Positions 43,482-51,985 of a stretch of DNA of 64,000 nt are shown here, piece by piece; the first letter of the stretch is position 1; each line of letters starts with the position of its first letter. Both the position numbers and the translations under genes were made by a program. Below the pieces are notes generated by a model. That model worked only from the letters and a program-made list of their open reading frames with translations, did not search any database and was not told where the DNA came from. Source of the DNA: Plastoroseomonas hellenica (GTDB lineage Bacteria; Pseudomonadota; Alphaproteobacteria; Acetobacterales; Acetobacteraceae); contig NZ_JAAGBB010000016.1 in the NCBI RefSeq assembly GCF_018129085.1, positions 62,001 through 126,000 on the forward strand. The letters are read 5' to 3'.

Positions 43482-44468
43482 CTATTCGCAGGTGATGACG
43501 GCGTCGGCCCAGGCGCAGCCGCTGCTGGGCCAAGGCCCCGGATTGGGATCGGGTGCACGGATACCGCGGGCCGCGGCGTCCATGGCCAAGGCGCGCATCC
43601 GGGCGCGCGCCTCCTCCGGCATGTGGAAGCGTTCATGTCCCCAGAGGCTCGGACCGTCACGCGTCTCATGCGGCGTCCAGGTCGCGGGGTCGATGGTGCG
43701 TGCGCCCCAGCCGACCTCGACGAAGAAGCCCGAAGGCGTGTTGGCGTAGAAGGAGGTCATGTGGTCGTTGGTGTGACGGCCGAGGCCATAGGCCAGCCGG
43801 CCTTCCTCCATCCGCGCGATGTCATGGCCTTGGCCGACATCATCAAGGCTTCCCAGTTCCACCATGAAATGGTGCAGCCCGGTGCGGCCGGAGCCCACCA
43901 TCGCGAAGGAATGGTGCCGTCCGTTCACGTGGAAGAAGTAGAGGGGGTAAGGCGTGCGGGACCAATCCGTCACGCCGAAGCCGAGCAGGTCCCGATAGAA
44001 GGGAACCAGCGCATCGGCATCGGCCACGTGCAGCACCGCATGTCCCATGCCGAGCGGCCCGGTGCGGAACCCGGTGATGGGGCGGCCGGGAATGAAAGGC
44101 CTGTCCGCCGTGACGGCACCGTGGAAGGCCTCCAGCATCGTTCCCTGCGGATCCCGGAAGCTGATGAGATCGGCGACCTGGCGTTCCTCCGCGATCCCGC
44201 GGGGAGCGCGGGCAACGCGCGTTCCAGCGGCCTCCAGGCGGGCGGCCAAATCGTCGAGACCGGTGGCGTCCGGGACCTCCCAGCCAATGGTTGCAGGCCC
44301 GGCGCTGTCCGACACGATCAGGCGCTGCTGTCGGTCATCCATGCGAAAGGCCCGCAGGCCTCCGCCGCGGTCCACACGTTGCATGCCTAGCAGGCCGGTA
44401 GCGAAGCCGTCCCAAGCGTCCAGCCGATCGGAGCCGATCACCATGTAGCCGAGGGCTATGATCGCCAT
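43482..44468 (-). CDS. VOC-family extradiol dioxygenase-like enzyme (BphC type)
   Basis: A 328-residue two-domain vicinal-oxygen-chelate protein with the type I extradiol dioxygenase fold. Likely iron ligands are His in GMGHAVLHVADAD, His in GLHHFMVEL and Glu in GFFVEVGWG. The active-site His/Tyr region is NDHMTSFYANTPSGFF. The family cleaves catechols next to the hydroxyls in biphenyl, steroid and related aromatic degradation. It starts 2 bp after the deleted FAH gene, both downstream of the GntR regulator. The precise catechol is not known. Confidence 0.83.
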   Translation of the reverse strand: MAIIALGYMVIGSDRLDAWDGFATGLLGMQRVDRGGGLRAFRMDDRQQRLIVSDSAGPATIGWEVPDATGLDDLAARLEAAGTRVARAPRGIAEERQVADLISFRDPQGTMLEAFHGAVTADRPFIPGRPITGFRTGPLGMGHAVLHVADADALVPFYRDLLGFGVTDWSRTPYPLYFFHVNGRHHSFAMVGSGRTGLHHFMVELGSLDDVGQGHDIARMEEGRLAYGLGRHTNDHMTSFYANTPSGFFVEVGWGARTIDPATWTPHETRDGPSLWGHERFHMPEEARARMRALAMDAAARGIRAPDPNPGPWPSSGCAWADAVITCE

Positions 44469-44470
44469 CG

Positions 44471-44626
44471 CTAGTCCTCCCCGGCGACGGGATTGCGGAG
44501 GATGCCGATGCCGGAGATCTCGACCTCCGCCACATCGCCGGGCTTCATGAAAAGCGTCGGGGTGTGCTTCATCCCGACGGCGCCGAATCCCGTGCCGCCA
44601 GCCATCTCGAACGATACCAATTTCAT
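44471..44626 (-). pseudogene. internally deleted fumarylacetoacetate hydrolase-family gene
   Basis: A 51-codon frame that joins the family's N terminus (MKLVSFEMAGGTGFGAV) directly to its C terminus (PTLFMKPGDVAEVEISGIGI, then LRNPV). Intact FAH proteins of this type are about 280 residues, so about 80 percent of the domain, including the metal site, is missing while the frame stays open. A good ribosome site (GGAGGGAAGG) remains. It is most likely a remnant of an enzyme that hydrolysed the ring-cleavage product of the adjacent dioxygenase. A small functional peptide cannot be excluded. Confidence 0.75.
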
Positions 44627-44672
44627 GAGGCCTTCCCTCCGCTCCTGATCGTGCCGCCGCGAAGGGTGAGCA

Positions 44673-45437
44673 TCAGGGGGCGCCCTTCCCCTCGAATTGG
44701 CCTGCTTCCGGCTCGAGGGCGTCATCCATCACCGCGAGCGCCAGGGTCATCGTCGCCTCGTAGTGGTCGGTCAGGGCCGCCACCGCGGCGTCGGCATCGC
44801 GGGCCAGCACGGCCGCCGCGATGCAGCGATGTTCCCCGGCGACGTCACGGGAATCATCCGGCTGGGCCGGCACGGACAGGCGCCTATACCGCTCGCTCTG
44901 GGAGAAGAGGGTGCTGCGGAAGCGCAGCAACCATTCGGAAGCGCAGGCGGATAGCAGGGCGAGATGGAAGCGGTCATGCTCGACCGCCCAGGCCTCGTTC
45001 GGTAGCAGGCGATCCTCGCCCCGGCGACGCGGGATGGCGCAGAGTCGTTCCAAGGCGACGCGGATATCGTCCTCCCACCGCTTGCCGCCGCGCTCGATGG
45101 CGCGGCGCAGCGCCAGCCCCTCGATCTCGATCCGCGTGCGGGTGACGTCACGAAGGTCGTCCAGGCTGACCGGGCTGGCGCGGAACCCCTTCTGGTCCTC
45201 CATCCGGACAAGGCCATCCGCGGCGAGGCGGGAGAGAGCCTCACGCACCGCCGAAAGGCTGACGGCGAACATGCCGGCGATCTCGGCCGGGCGCAGCTTG
45301 TCGCCGGGGCTGATACGACAGCTCAGGATATCGGCGCGAAGCCGCTGGAAGACAGCGGAGGTGATGGACCGGACCGGAGCTGCATCGCTTTGCCCTGACG
45401 TTTCCCAGCCATGCGCGGTCAGAGGATTGATGGCCAT
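44673..45437 (-). CDS. GntR-family regulator, FadR/FCD subfamily
   Basis: A 254-residue regulator: winged helix (FQRLRADILSCRISPGDKLR, PAEIAGMFAVSLSAVREALS) followed by an all-helical FCD ligand domain (TRIEIEGLALRRAIERGG, EHDRFHLALLSACASEWLL, EHRCIAAAVLARDADAAVAA). His residues of the metal-type FCD site are present. Such proteins usually repress adjacent catabolic operons and release DNA on binding a carboxylate. It heads the cluster down to the Bug receptor and faces the amidohydrolase gene across a 135-bp gap with a palindromic AT-rich site. Confidence 0.88.
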   Translation of the reverse strand: MAINPLTAHGWETSGQSDAAPVRSITSAVFQRLRADILSCRISPGDKLRPAEIAGMFAVSLSAVREALSRLAADGLVRMEDQKGFRASPVSLDDLRDVTRTRIEIEGLALRRAIERGGKRWEDDIRVALERLCAIPRRRGEDRLLPNEAWAVEHDRFHLALLSACASEWLLRFRSTLFSQSERYRRLSVPAQPDDSRDVAGEHRCIAAAVLARDADAAVAALTDHYEATMTLALAVMDDALEPEAGQFEGKGAP

Positions 45438-45474
45438 GCGGGGAGCCTACCCATCCGGCCGGCCGGCACAACAT

Positions 45475-45494
45475 AAAAATCGATTATCGTTTTT
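45475..45494. promoter_or_regulatory. candidate GntR operator
   Basis: AAAAATCGATTATCGTTTTT lies between the GntR gene and the divergent amidohydrolase gene. Each end reads AAAA(A/T)CGAT in opposite directions, an imperfect palindrome, and it is by far the most AT-rich patch in the gap. FadR-type regulators bind short palindromes in this kind of place. Confidence 0.4.
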
Positions 45495-45572
45495 AAGTCG
45501 GGAGCCTTCCGGCACCAAGTCGACGAGCACGACCGGCGGCGTAGGATGCTTTGCCGCCAGGGGGAGCACCGC

Positions 45573-46622
45573 ATGAGCACGCCGACGCAAAACCACTACC
45601 TTCCCGTCCGCGACGCCTGGCTGGCCTCGCGGCAGGAGGAGATCCTCGATCCCGCGCAGCCGATCATCGATCCGCATCACCACCTCTGGGACCGGCAGGG
45701 CTGGCGCTACCTGCTTGACGACATGCTCGCCGATATCCGCACCGGCCATGACGTGCGCGCGACGGTGCTGGTGCAGGCCCGCGCCATGCACCGCGCCGAT
45801 GGGCCGGAGGCGCTGCGCCCGGTCGGCGAGACGGAATTCGCCAATGGCGTCGCCGCCATGTGTGCCAGCGGCATCTATGGCCCGGTGCGCGTCTGCGCCG
45901 GCATCGTCGGCTTCGCCGATCTCAGGCTCGGCGCTGCGGTGCGGCCGGTGCTGGAGGCGCATGTCACCGCCGGCGGCGGCGCTGAGGGGCGCTTCCGTGG
46001 CATCCGCCACATCGCGACCTGGGACCCTGATCCGGCGCTGCTCAACCCCGCCTATACGCCGGCCGAGGACATGCTGGCGAGCGACGCCTTCCGCGCCGGC
46101 TTCGCGGAGTTGACGGCGCTCGGCCTCTCCTTCGACGCCTGGCTCTATTTCCACCAGATCCCGCGCCTGACGGCGCTGGCGCGCGCCTTCCCGACGACGC
46201 CGATCGTGCTCAACCACTGCGGCGGCGTGCTGGGCATCGGGCGCTATGCAGGGCGGCGCGAGGAGGTCTTCACCGAATGGTCGAAGGCGATGCGCGATCT
46301 CGCCGCCTGCCCGAACGTGATGGTGAAGCTCGGCGGCCTCGGCATGCGGCTGCCGGGCTTCGGCTTCGAGGACGGCGCGACGGCACCCTCCTCCGTGATG
46401 CTGGCCGAGGCGTGGCAGCCCTGGATGGAAAGCATCATCGCGATCTTCGGCACCGCGCGCTGCATGTTCGAAAGCAACTTCCCGGTCGACAAGGGCGGCT
46501 ACGGCTACGCCGTCGGCTGGAACGCCTTCAAGCGCCTCGCTGCCGGTGCCAGCGCGGAGGAGAAGGCGGACCTGTTCTGGCGCAGCGCGGCGCGCTTCTA
46601 TCGCCTGCCGGATCTGGCCTGA
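45573..46622 (+). CDS. amidohydrolase family protein (COG3618/2-pyrone-dicarboxylate hydrolase-like)
   Basis: A 349-residue TIM-barrel metal hydrolase with IIDPHHHLWD near residue 43, GIRHIATWDPD, PIVLNHCGGVLG and FESNFPVDKGG, typical of the amidohydrolase-2 family that includes lactonases and 2-pyrone-4,6-dicarboxylate hydrolase. ATG 45573 is preferred over an upstream in-frame start because AGGGGGAG lies before it. It is divergent from the GntR gene and likely part of the same regulon. The substrate is unknown. Confidence 0.83.
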   Translation: MSTPTQNHYLPVRDAWLASRQEEILDPAQPIIDPHHHLWDRQGWRYLLDDMLADIRTGHDVRATVLVQARAMHRADGPEALRPVGETEFANGVAAMCASGIYGPVRVCAGIVGFADLRLGAAVRPVLEAHVTAGGGAEGRFRGIRHIATWDPDPALLNPAYTPAEDMLASDAFRAGFAELTALGLSFDAWLYFHQIPRLTALARAFPTTPIVLNHCGGVLGIGRYAGRREEVFTEWSKAMRDLAACPNVMVKLGGLGMRLPGFGFEDGATAPSSVMLAEAWQPWMESIIAIFGTARCMFESNFPVDKGGYGYAVGWNAFKRLAAGASAEEKADLFWRSAARFYRLPDLA

Positions 46623-47696
46623 TCAGAGCACCGGCTCGAGCCCGAGCCCCGGGCCCTCCGGCACCGCGACGAACCCGTCCCGTACGGCAAGCGCGTCGCC
46701 ATAGGGCGGCGCGTCGAGATCGGCGAAATAGACCTCGAGCGGTTCCTCCTGCTCCATGGCCGCGAGGACGTGCAACGTCGCGAGCAGGCCGGGCCCGAAA
46801 TAGGGGGAGTGCGGCACCACCGCGACGCCCGCCGCCTTCGCCAGCGCCGCGACCTCCAGCATCGCGGACACGCCGCCATGCTTGGTAATGCTGGGCTGCG
46901 CCACATCGACGGCGCCTTCGGCGAACAGGCGCTGGAAATCGATCGGGCCGCCCAGGTTTTCACCGGCGGCAATGCCGCAGCCCGCTGCTGCGCGTACCCG
47001 GGCGATGGCAGCGAAATCCCCGGGCGGCCAGGTGGGTTCCTCGACCCAGCGGATGTTCATACCGGCGACCGCGCAGCAGAAGCCGATCGCCTCCTCCGCG
47101 CTGTTCCAGGCGCAGTTGATGTCGAGCATCAGCGGCACCTCCGGCGGTGCCGCGTCGCGCGCCGCGCGGATGCAGGCGAGATCCACCTCGTGCAGCTTGA
47201 TGCGGCGATAGCCGCGGCTGACAGCCGCGGCCGTGTTATCAGCGACATCCTCAGCGGCGCCGTAGCGCAGCAGGCTCGCATAAGCCGGCACCCGCTTGCG
47301 CGCGGCATGGCCAAGCAGCGCATGCAGCGGCTTGCCGGCGCGCCGGCCCGCGATGTCCCAGAGTGCGATATCGATCGCGGAGAGGCCGAAGGTGACCGGC
47401 CCGTTGCGCCCGAAATTGTGGAAGCGCCGCTGCAGCATGCGCCCGAGCCCCGCGATATCCCGTGAATCCTGGCCGATGCAGGCGGGGCCGATCAGCCGGT
47501 CCACCGCATCCTGCGTGGTCTCCGCGAGGGTGAAGCCGAAGCCCTCCCCCCAGCCATGCACGCCGTCCTCGCACTCCACCCGCACCAGCAAGGTGTCCAT
47601 GCTGCGCAGATGCAGGTTGCCGCCGACGCCGCCGGTGCTGGCGCCATAGGTGAAGGCGCTGCGGTGCAGATGGGTCTCGACCCCGGTGATCTTCAC
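46623..47696 (-). CDS. mandelate racemase/muconate lactonizing enzyme family, second copy
   Basis: A 357-residue enolase-superfamily protein. Visible motifs: RIKLHEVDLACIR with the KxH-like base region, LMLDINCAWNS and WVEEPTWP with acidic metal ligands, AGENLGGPID, and VVPHSPYFGPGL. Gene start is taken at GTG 47696 (KITGVETHLHRSAF is the usual family N terminus) with GAGGA upstream; ATG codons farther upstream are possible. Its stop directly abuts the stop of the convergent amidohydrolase gene. Probable acid dehydratase, racemase or cycloisomerase; specificity unknown. Confidence 0.83.
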   Translation of the reverse strand: MKITGVETHLHRSAFTYGASTGGVGGNLHLRSMDTLLVRVECEDGVHGWGEGFGFTLAETTQDAVDRLIGPACIGQDSRDIAGLGRMLQRRFHNFGRNGPVTFGLSAIDIALWDIAGRRAGKPLHALLGHAARKRVPAYASLLRYGAAEDVADNTAAAVSRGYRRIKLHEVDLACIRAARDAAPPEVPLMLDINCAWNSAEEAIGFCCAVAGMNIRWVEEPTWPPGDFAAIARVRAAAGCGIAAGENLGGPIDFQRLFAEGAVDVAQPSITKHGGVSAMLEVAALAKAAGVAVVPHSPYFGPGLLATLHVLAAMEQEEPLEVYFADLDAPPYGDALAVRDGFVAVPEGPGLGLEPVL

Positions 47697-47785
47697 GCGT
47701 CCGTCCTCGCTTCCCGCTTCCGCCGGCATGGTTGATAGTGTCACCCATTGCCGGGCCATAGAAGCCGCCGCGGAGGAAGACGATC

Positions 47786-48763
47786 ATGCTGCGCCTTGTC
47801 ACGGGGGGCCTGCTCACAGCCCTCATCATCCTCTCCGGCGCCCTGCCCGCACCGGCGCAGGAGGCTTACCCGACCCGGCCGATCCGGGTGATCGTGCCCT
47901 TCGCCGCCGGCGGACCGAGCGACATCGTCATGCGCATCATGGCGCCCCGGATGACGGCGACGCTCGGCCAGCCCCTGGTGATCGAGAACCGCTCCGGCGC
48001 CGGCGGCGTCACGGGCATCGAGGTCACCGCGAAGGCGGCGCCGGATGGCTACACCATCGCGATCGGCAGCGCCGGGGGCCTCGCCGTTGCCCCGCGGCTC
48101 GATCGCGGCACGCCTTACGATCCGCTGCGCGACCTGGCGCCGCTGACCTTGGCCATGCTGGTGCCGGAGCCGCTGGTGGTGCCGGCGGCGATGCCCTTCC
48201 GCTCCGTCCAGGAGCTGGTGGCCGCCGCGCGCGCGCGGCCGGGATCGCTGAACTACGGCTCCTCCGGGTCGGGCAGCATGCCGCATCTGGCGGGCGAGCA
48301 GCTCCGCGCCGCGGCCGGCATCGACGTCACCCATATCTCCTATCGCGGCGGCGCGCCGCTGGCGACGGCGCTGCTGCAGAACGAGGTGCAGCTCGGCTTC
48401 GCCGACCTGCCGATCCTGCTGCCCTATCTCCGCGCGGGCAGCTTGCGCGCGCTCGCGGTCGGCACGCAGCAGCGGCTGCCCTGGATCCCGGATGTGCCGA
48501 CCATGGCGGAGGTCGGGCTGCCCGATGTCGATGCCAACAATTGGCACGGGCTGGTGGCGCCGGCGCGGGTACCGGAGCCGATCCTGGTCGCGCTGCACCG
48601 CGCTGCCGCCGGCGCATTGCGCGACCCGGAGGTGGTGCGGCTGCTGAACGAACAGGGCGCCATTCCCGGCGGCAACAGCCGCGAGGAATTCGGCGCCTTC
48701 CTGCGCAGCGAAAACGAGAAATGGGGCGAGGTCATCCGCCGCGGCAATATCCGCGCCGACTGA
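47786..48763 (+). CDS. Bug/TctC-family periplasmic receptor
   Basis: A 325-residue receptor: signal peptide (GGLLTALIILSGALPAPAQ), EAYPTRPIRVIVPFAAGGPS, ENRSGAGGVTGIEVTAKAAPD and ISYRGGAPLATALLQNEV, ending WGEVIRRGNIRAD. The first of two tandem Bug genes divergent from the enolase-superfamily gene (89 bp), so its ligand may be that enzyme's substrate. No TctA/B partner. Confidence 0.86.
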   Translation: MLRLVTGGLLTALIILSGALPAPAQEAYPTRPIRVIVPFAAGGPSDIVMRIMAPRMTATLGQPLVIENRSGAGGVTGIEVTAKAAPDGYTIAIGSAGGLAVAPRLDRGTPYDPLRDLAPLTLAMLVPEPLVVPAAMPFRSVQELVAAARARPGSLNYGSSGSGSMPHLAGEQLRAAAGIDVTHISYRGGAPLATALLQNEVQLGFADLPILLPYLRAGSLRALAVGTQQRLPWIPDVPTMAEVGLPDVDANNWHGLVAPARVPEPILVALHRAAAGALRDPEVVRLLNEQGAIPGGNSREEFGAFLRSENEKWGEVIRRGNIRAD

Positions 48764-48872
48764 CGATCCCGCCGTATCGGCCATGGTCCGGACAGGCAGG
48801 GCCCACGCTTTGACGAGGGTCTTTCCGAGGGGCAACCTGCCGGCAAGCAAACAAGCAAGCAGGAAACGTCCG

Positions 48873-49859
48873 GTGCCCCATCCCTTGAGGACTCTGTCCC
48901 GCCGCGCCGCGCTGGCGGGCGCTGCGATACTGGCTGCGCCACGCGTCGTGCGCGCCGCCTTTCCCGATCGGCCTCTCCGGCTGATCATCCCCTATGGCGG
49001 CGGCGGGCAGACGGACATCGTCTCCCGCGTCACCGCCGAAGCGCTGCAGCAGCGGCTCGGCCAGACGGTGGTGGCGGACAACCGGCCCGGCGGCGCGGGG
49101 AACACCGCCGCGGAGGCGCTGATCCGCGCGCCGGCCGACGGCTACACGCTGATGATCGCCACCATGGGCACCAACAGCGGCCTGAATGCCGTGCTGTACC
49201 GCAACCTGCCCTATGACTGGGAGAAGGACTTCGCGCCGGTCGGCCAATTCTGCTCGACCGCGCATGTCCTGGTCGTGCACCGCTCCATCCCTGCCGAGGA
49301 TTTTTCGGGCCTGGTCGCCTGGATCCGCGCCAACCCCGGCAAGTTCAACTTCGCCTCGGCAGGGGTGGGTGCCAGCACGCATCTACTGATGGAAGATATC
49401 GGCGCGCGGCTCGGGCTCGAGATGGTGCATGTGCCCTATCGCCAGAGCACCCAGGCGATGACCGACCTGCTGGCTGGCCGCATTCACGCCCGCTGCATGG
49501 GCCTGCCGGAGGGTGAGGCCATCCGCACCGTGCCGAGCGTGCGCCCGCTCGCGATCACCAGCGCGGCGCGGCGCGACAACTGGCCGGGCGTGCCGACGGT
49601 CGCGGAGACGCTCCCGGGCTTTACCGGCCTCGCCTATTTCGGCCTGACGGCGCACGCGGCGACACCGCCCGAGGCGATCGCCCGGATATCGGCGGCGCTG
49701 AACGAGGCGCTGGAGGATCCCCGCGTGCGGGCCGGCTATGAGCGCGTCGGGGCCGATCCCGCACCGCGCAATTCTCCCGAGGATTTCCGACGTGTCACCC
49801 GGGCCGATGCGGAACGCTGGGTCCCCCTGATCCGGCGGCTCAATCTGGTGGCGGATTAG
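48873..49859 (+). CDS. Bug/TctC-family periplasmic receptor
   Basis: A 328-residue receptor with a Tat-like leader (TLSRRAALAGAAILAAPRVV), FPDRPLRLIIPYGGGGQTD, DNRPGGAGNTAAEALIRAPA, HVPYRQSTQAMTDLLAGRIH and WVPLIRRLNLVAD at the end. GTG 48873 is preceded by AGGAAA at 8 bases; an upstream GTG-initiated frame lacks a ribosome site. It follows the previous Bug gene by 109 bp and may be transcribed with it. Only about a third of residues are shared by eye, so it is a paralogue rather than a recent duplicate. Confidence 0.85.
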   Translation: MPHPLRTLSRRAALAGAAILAAPRVVRAAFPDRPLRLIIPYGGGGQTDIVSRVTAEALQQRLGQTVVADNRPGGAGNTAAEALIRAPADGYTLMIATMGTNSGLNAVLYRNLPYDWEKDFAPVGQFCSTAHVLVVHRSIPAEDFSGLVAWIRANPGKFNFASAGVGASTHLLMEDIGARLGLEMVHVPYRQSTQAMTDLLAGRIHARCMGLPEGEAIRTVPSVRPLAITSAARRDNWPGVPTVAETLPGFTGLAYFGLTAHAATPPEAIARISAALNEALEDPRVRAGYERVGADPAPRNSPEDFRRVTRADAERWVPLIRRLNLVAD

Positions 49860-49907
49860 GCGGGTGGGCCAAGTGCCAGGCCCGGAGCCGCCGATGGTCG
49901 GGGAAAC

Positions 49908-49981
49908 TGGAGCGGGCGAAGGGAATCGAACCCTCGTCACTTGGTTGGGAACCAAGAGCTCTACCATTGAGCTACGCCCGC
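49908..49981 (-). tRNA. tRNA-Gly (anticodon CCC)
   Basis: Read on the minus strand: acceptor GCGGGCG pairs with CGCCCGC, D arm TAGCTCAATGGTAGAGC, anticodon stem CTTGG/CCAAG with loop TTCCCAA (anticodon CCC), T loop TTCGATT, discriminator T and an encoded CCA. It decodes GGG glycine codons. It lies between the Bug receptor and the metZ riboswitch, opposite to both. Confidence 0.95.
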
Positions 49982-50057
49982 GCCGGATCCTCCGATTAGC
50001 CCAGGCTTGCGCTCCGGACAAGCCAAGGGCTAGATGGCGGCGCTCCGGGCGACCGGG

Positions 50058-50158
50058 GCCCTCGCGATTTGTCCGGCCAGCTTGCGGCGAGGTCCCTCAC
50101 GGGTTCCCATCTACGGCGCTCAGCGACGTGCATGGGATGAAAACAAGCGCGCTAAACG
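50058..50158 (+). ncRNA. SAM-II riboswitch upstream of metZ
   Basis: The core of the alphaproteobacterial SAM-II aptamer is visible. P1 is CCTCGC (50060-50065) with GCGAGG (50087-50092), enclosing GATTTG and CCGGCCAGCTTGC. The pseudoknot strand GCTTG (50080-50084) pairs with CAAGC (50144-50148) in AAAACAAGCGCGCTAAAC. An extra segment of about 45 nt between P1 and the pseudoknot strand can form a CCCAT/ATGGG hairpin. Binding of S-adenosylmethionine would block metZ translation or transcription. It lies about 75 nt before the metZ start. Confidence 0.8.
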
Positions 50159-50163
50159 GCCGT

Positions 50164-50180
50164 GGGGCGCTCTGCGCCCC
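50164..50180 (+). promoter_or_regulatory. hairpin just after the SAM-II aptamer
   Basis: GGGGCGC-TCT-GCGCCCC is a perfect 7-bp stem with a 3-nt loop, directly downstream of the aptamer and about 50 nt ahead of metZ. It may belong to the expression platform; with no T tract it is not a clear terminator. Confidence 0.4.
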
Positions 50181-50232
50181 CGTCCCCGTTCCAGGGGGCC
50201 GGACGCCGTTGTTCCGTGGCAGGTGTCCGTCC

Positions 50233-51426
50233 ATGTCCCAGTCCGATCGCCCCGCCTACCGCCCCGCCACGCTGCTGGTCCATGGTGGCCAGTCGCGCAG
50301 CAATTTCGATGAGACCTCGGAGAGCCTCTACCTCACCTCCGGCTTCGTCTATGACAGCGCCGAGCAGGCCGAAGCGACCTTCGCCGGCACCGAGCGCCAC
50401 TTCCAGTATTCCCGCTTCGGCAACCCGACCGTCGCGATGCTGGAGGAGAGGCTGGCGCTGTTGGAAGGGGCCGAGGCCTGTCGCGCCACCGCGACCGGCA
50501 TGGCGGCGGTGCATGCGGCGATGCTGTCGCACCTCAAGACTGGTGACCGCGTCGTCGCGTCGCGCGCGCTCTTCGGGTCCTGCCACTGGATCGTCTCCAC
50601 CCTGTTGCCGCGCTACGGCATCGCAACCGAATTCGTCGATGGCGCCGACCTCGCACAATGGGAAGCGGCGCTCGCCAAGCCCGCCGCGCTGGTGCTGCTG
50701 GAGACGCCATCGAACCCGATGCTGGAGCTTGTCGACCTGAAGGCGGTCTGCGACCTCGCACGCAAGGCCGGCGCGCTGGTGGTGGTGGACAATGTCTTCG
50801 CGACGCCGCTGCTGCAGCGGCCGATGGAATTCGGCGCCGATGTCGTCGTCTATTCCGCGACCAAGCATTTCGACGGCCAGGGCCGGGTTCTGGGCGGCGC
50901 CGTGCTCGGTACCAAGAAGTGGGTCGAGGACACCCTGCAGCCCTTCATCCGCAACACCGGCCCCTCGATCAGCCCCTTCAATGCCTGGGTCGTCCTGAAG
51001 GGGCTGGAGACGCTGAACCTCCGCGTCCACGCCATGTGCCGCAGCGCAGCCGCGATCGCCGATGCGCTGGCCGAGCATCCGGCCGTCTCGCGCGCCCTCT
51101 ATCCCTTCCGTGCCGACCATCCGCAGCAGGCGCTGGCGCAGAAGCAGATGAGCGCCGGCGGCACCCTCGTCACCTTCGAGCTGAAGGGCGGCAAGGATGC
51201 GGCCTTCCGCGCGCTCAACGCGCTGAAGCTCATCCGCGTGTCCAACAACCTCGGCGATTCCAAGTCGCTGGTCACCCATCCCGCGACCACCACGCATATG
51301 CGCGTCGGCGCCGAGGAGCGTGCGCGCCTCGGCATCTCCGACGGCACGGTGCGGCTCTCGGTCGGGCTCGAGGATGTGGGCGACCTGATCGAGGACCTCG
51401 CCATTGCGCTGGATGCCGCGTCATGA
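50233..51426 (+). CDS. metZ: O-succinylhomoserine sulfhydrylase
   Basis: A 397-residue Cys/Met-metabolism PLP enzyme that makes homocysteine from O-succinylhomoserine and sulfide. The start TLLVHGGQSRSNFDETSESL is typical of MetZ. The PLP lysine is in VVYSATKHFDGQGRVLGG, and the N-terminal YSRFGNPTVAMLEERLA is conserved. The SAM-II riboswitch ahead of it fits methionine biosynthesis. The ATG at 50233 is preferred to the much longer frame, which runs through the riboswitch and the tRNA. Confidence 0.94.
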   Translation: MSQSDRPAYRPATLLVHGGQSRSNFDETSESLYLTSGFVYDSAEQAEATFAGTERHFQYSRFGNPTVAMLEERLALLEGAEACRATATGMAAVHAAMLSHLKTGDRVVASRALFGSCHWIVSTLLPRYGIATEFVDGADLAQWEAALAKPAALVLLETPSNPMLELVDLKAVCDLARKAGALVVVDNVFATPLLQRPMEFGADVVVYSATKHFDGQGRVLGGAVLGTKKWVEDTLQPFIRNTGPSISPFNAWVVLKGLETLNLRVHAMCRSAAAIADALAEHPAVSRALYPFRADHPQQALAQKQMSAGGTLVTFELKGGKDAAFRALNALKLIRVSNNLGDSKSLVTHPATTTHMRVGAEERARLGISDGTVRLSVGLEDVGDLIEDLAIALDAAS

Positions 51427-51571
51427 CGGCGCCTGGCGCGGTGCGCGGACGGCCGCCCTTGCTTCCGCCTCGCTCAAATCGGTGGGAGCGGCCGCAGCGG
51501 CCGGCGGCGCTGCGCGTGACGCTTTACAGCAGGTGCCGCGCGGGCGTTTGATCCGCGCGGAGGACGCACCG

Positions 51572-51985
51572 ATGGCGCGCAACGATGCATTCGAGGAGAC
51601 GACGCGCGGTGTCCGCGTGACGGTGCGCGCCTTCTACCTGGCCGATCAGTCGGAGCCGGAGCGCGGCCACTACGTCTGGGCCTATCGCGTCACCATCGCG
51701 AACCAGGGCACGGAGACGGTGCAGTTGCTGCACCGGACCTGGCTGATCACCGATGCGCAAGGGCGAACCCAGCGGGTCCACGGCACCGGCGTGGTCGGCG
51801 AGCAGCCGGTGCTGGAGGCCGGGGAGAGCTTCGAATACACCTCCGGCACCCCGCTCTCGACGCCCTCCGGCTTCATGCGCGGGCATTACCACATGATGGT
51901 GAGCGCCAGCGGCGAGAGCTTCGACGCCGTGATCCCGGCCTTCAGCCTGGATAGCCCGCACGCCGACAGCGGGCGGGTCCATTAA
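51572..51985 (+). CDS. apaG: ApaG protein
   Basis: A 137-residue ApaG with the Ig-like DUF525 fold: RGVRVTVRAFYLADQSEPER, YVWAYRVTIANQGTETVQLL, HRTWLITDAQG, and GEQPVLEAGESFEYTSGTPL. The protein is widespread in proteobacteria with no settled enzymatic role. GGAGGA lies 7 bases before ATG 51572; the earlier part of the open frame overlaps metZ and is not conserved. Next to metZ in other alphaproteobacteria as well. Confidence 0.93.
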   Translation: MARNDAFEETTRGVRVTVRAFYLADQSEPERGHYVWAYRVTIANQGTETVQLLHRTWLITDAQGRTQRVHGTGVVGEQPVLEAGESFEYTSGTPLSTPSGFMRGHYHMMVSASGESFDAVIPAFSLDSPHADSGRVH

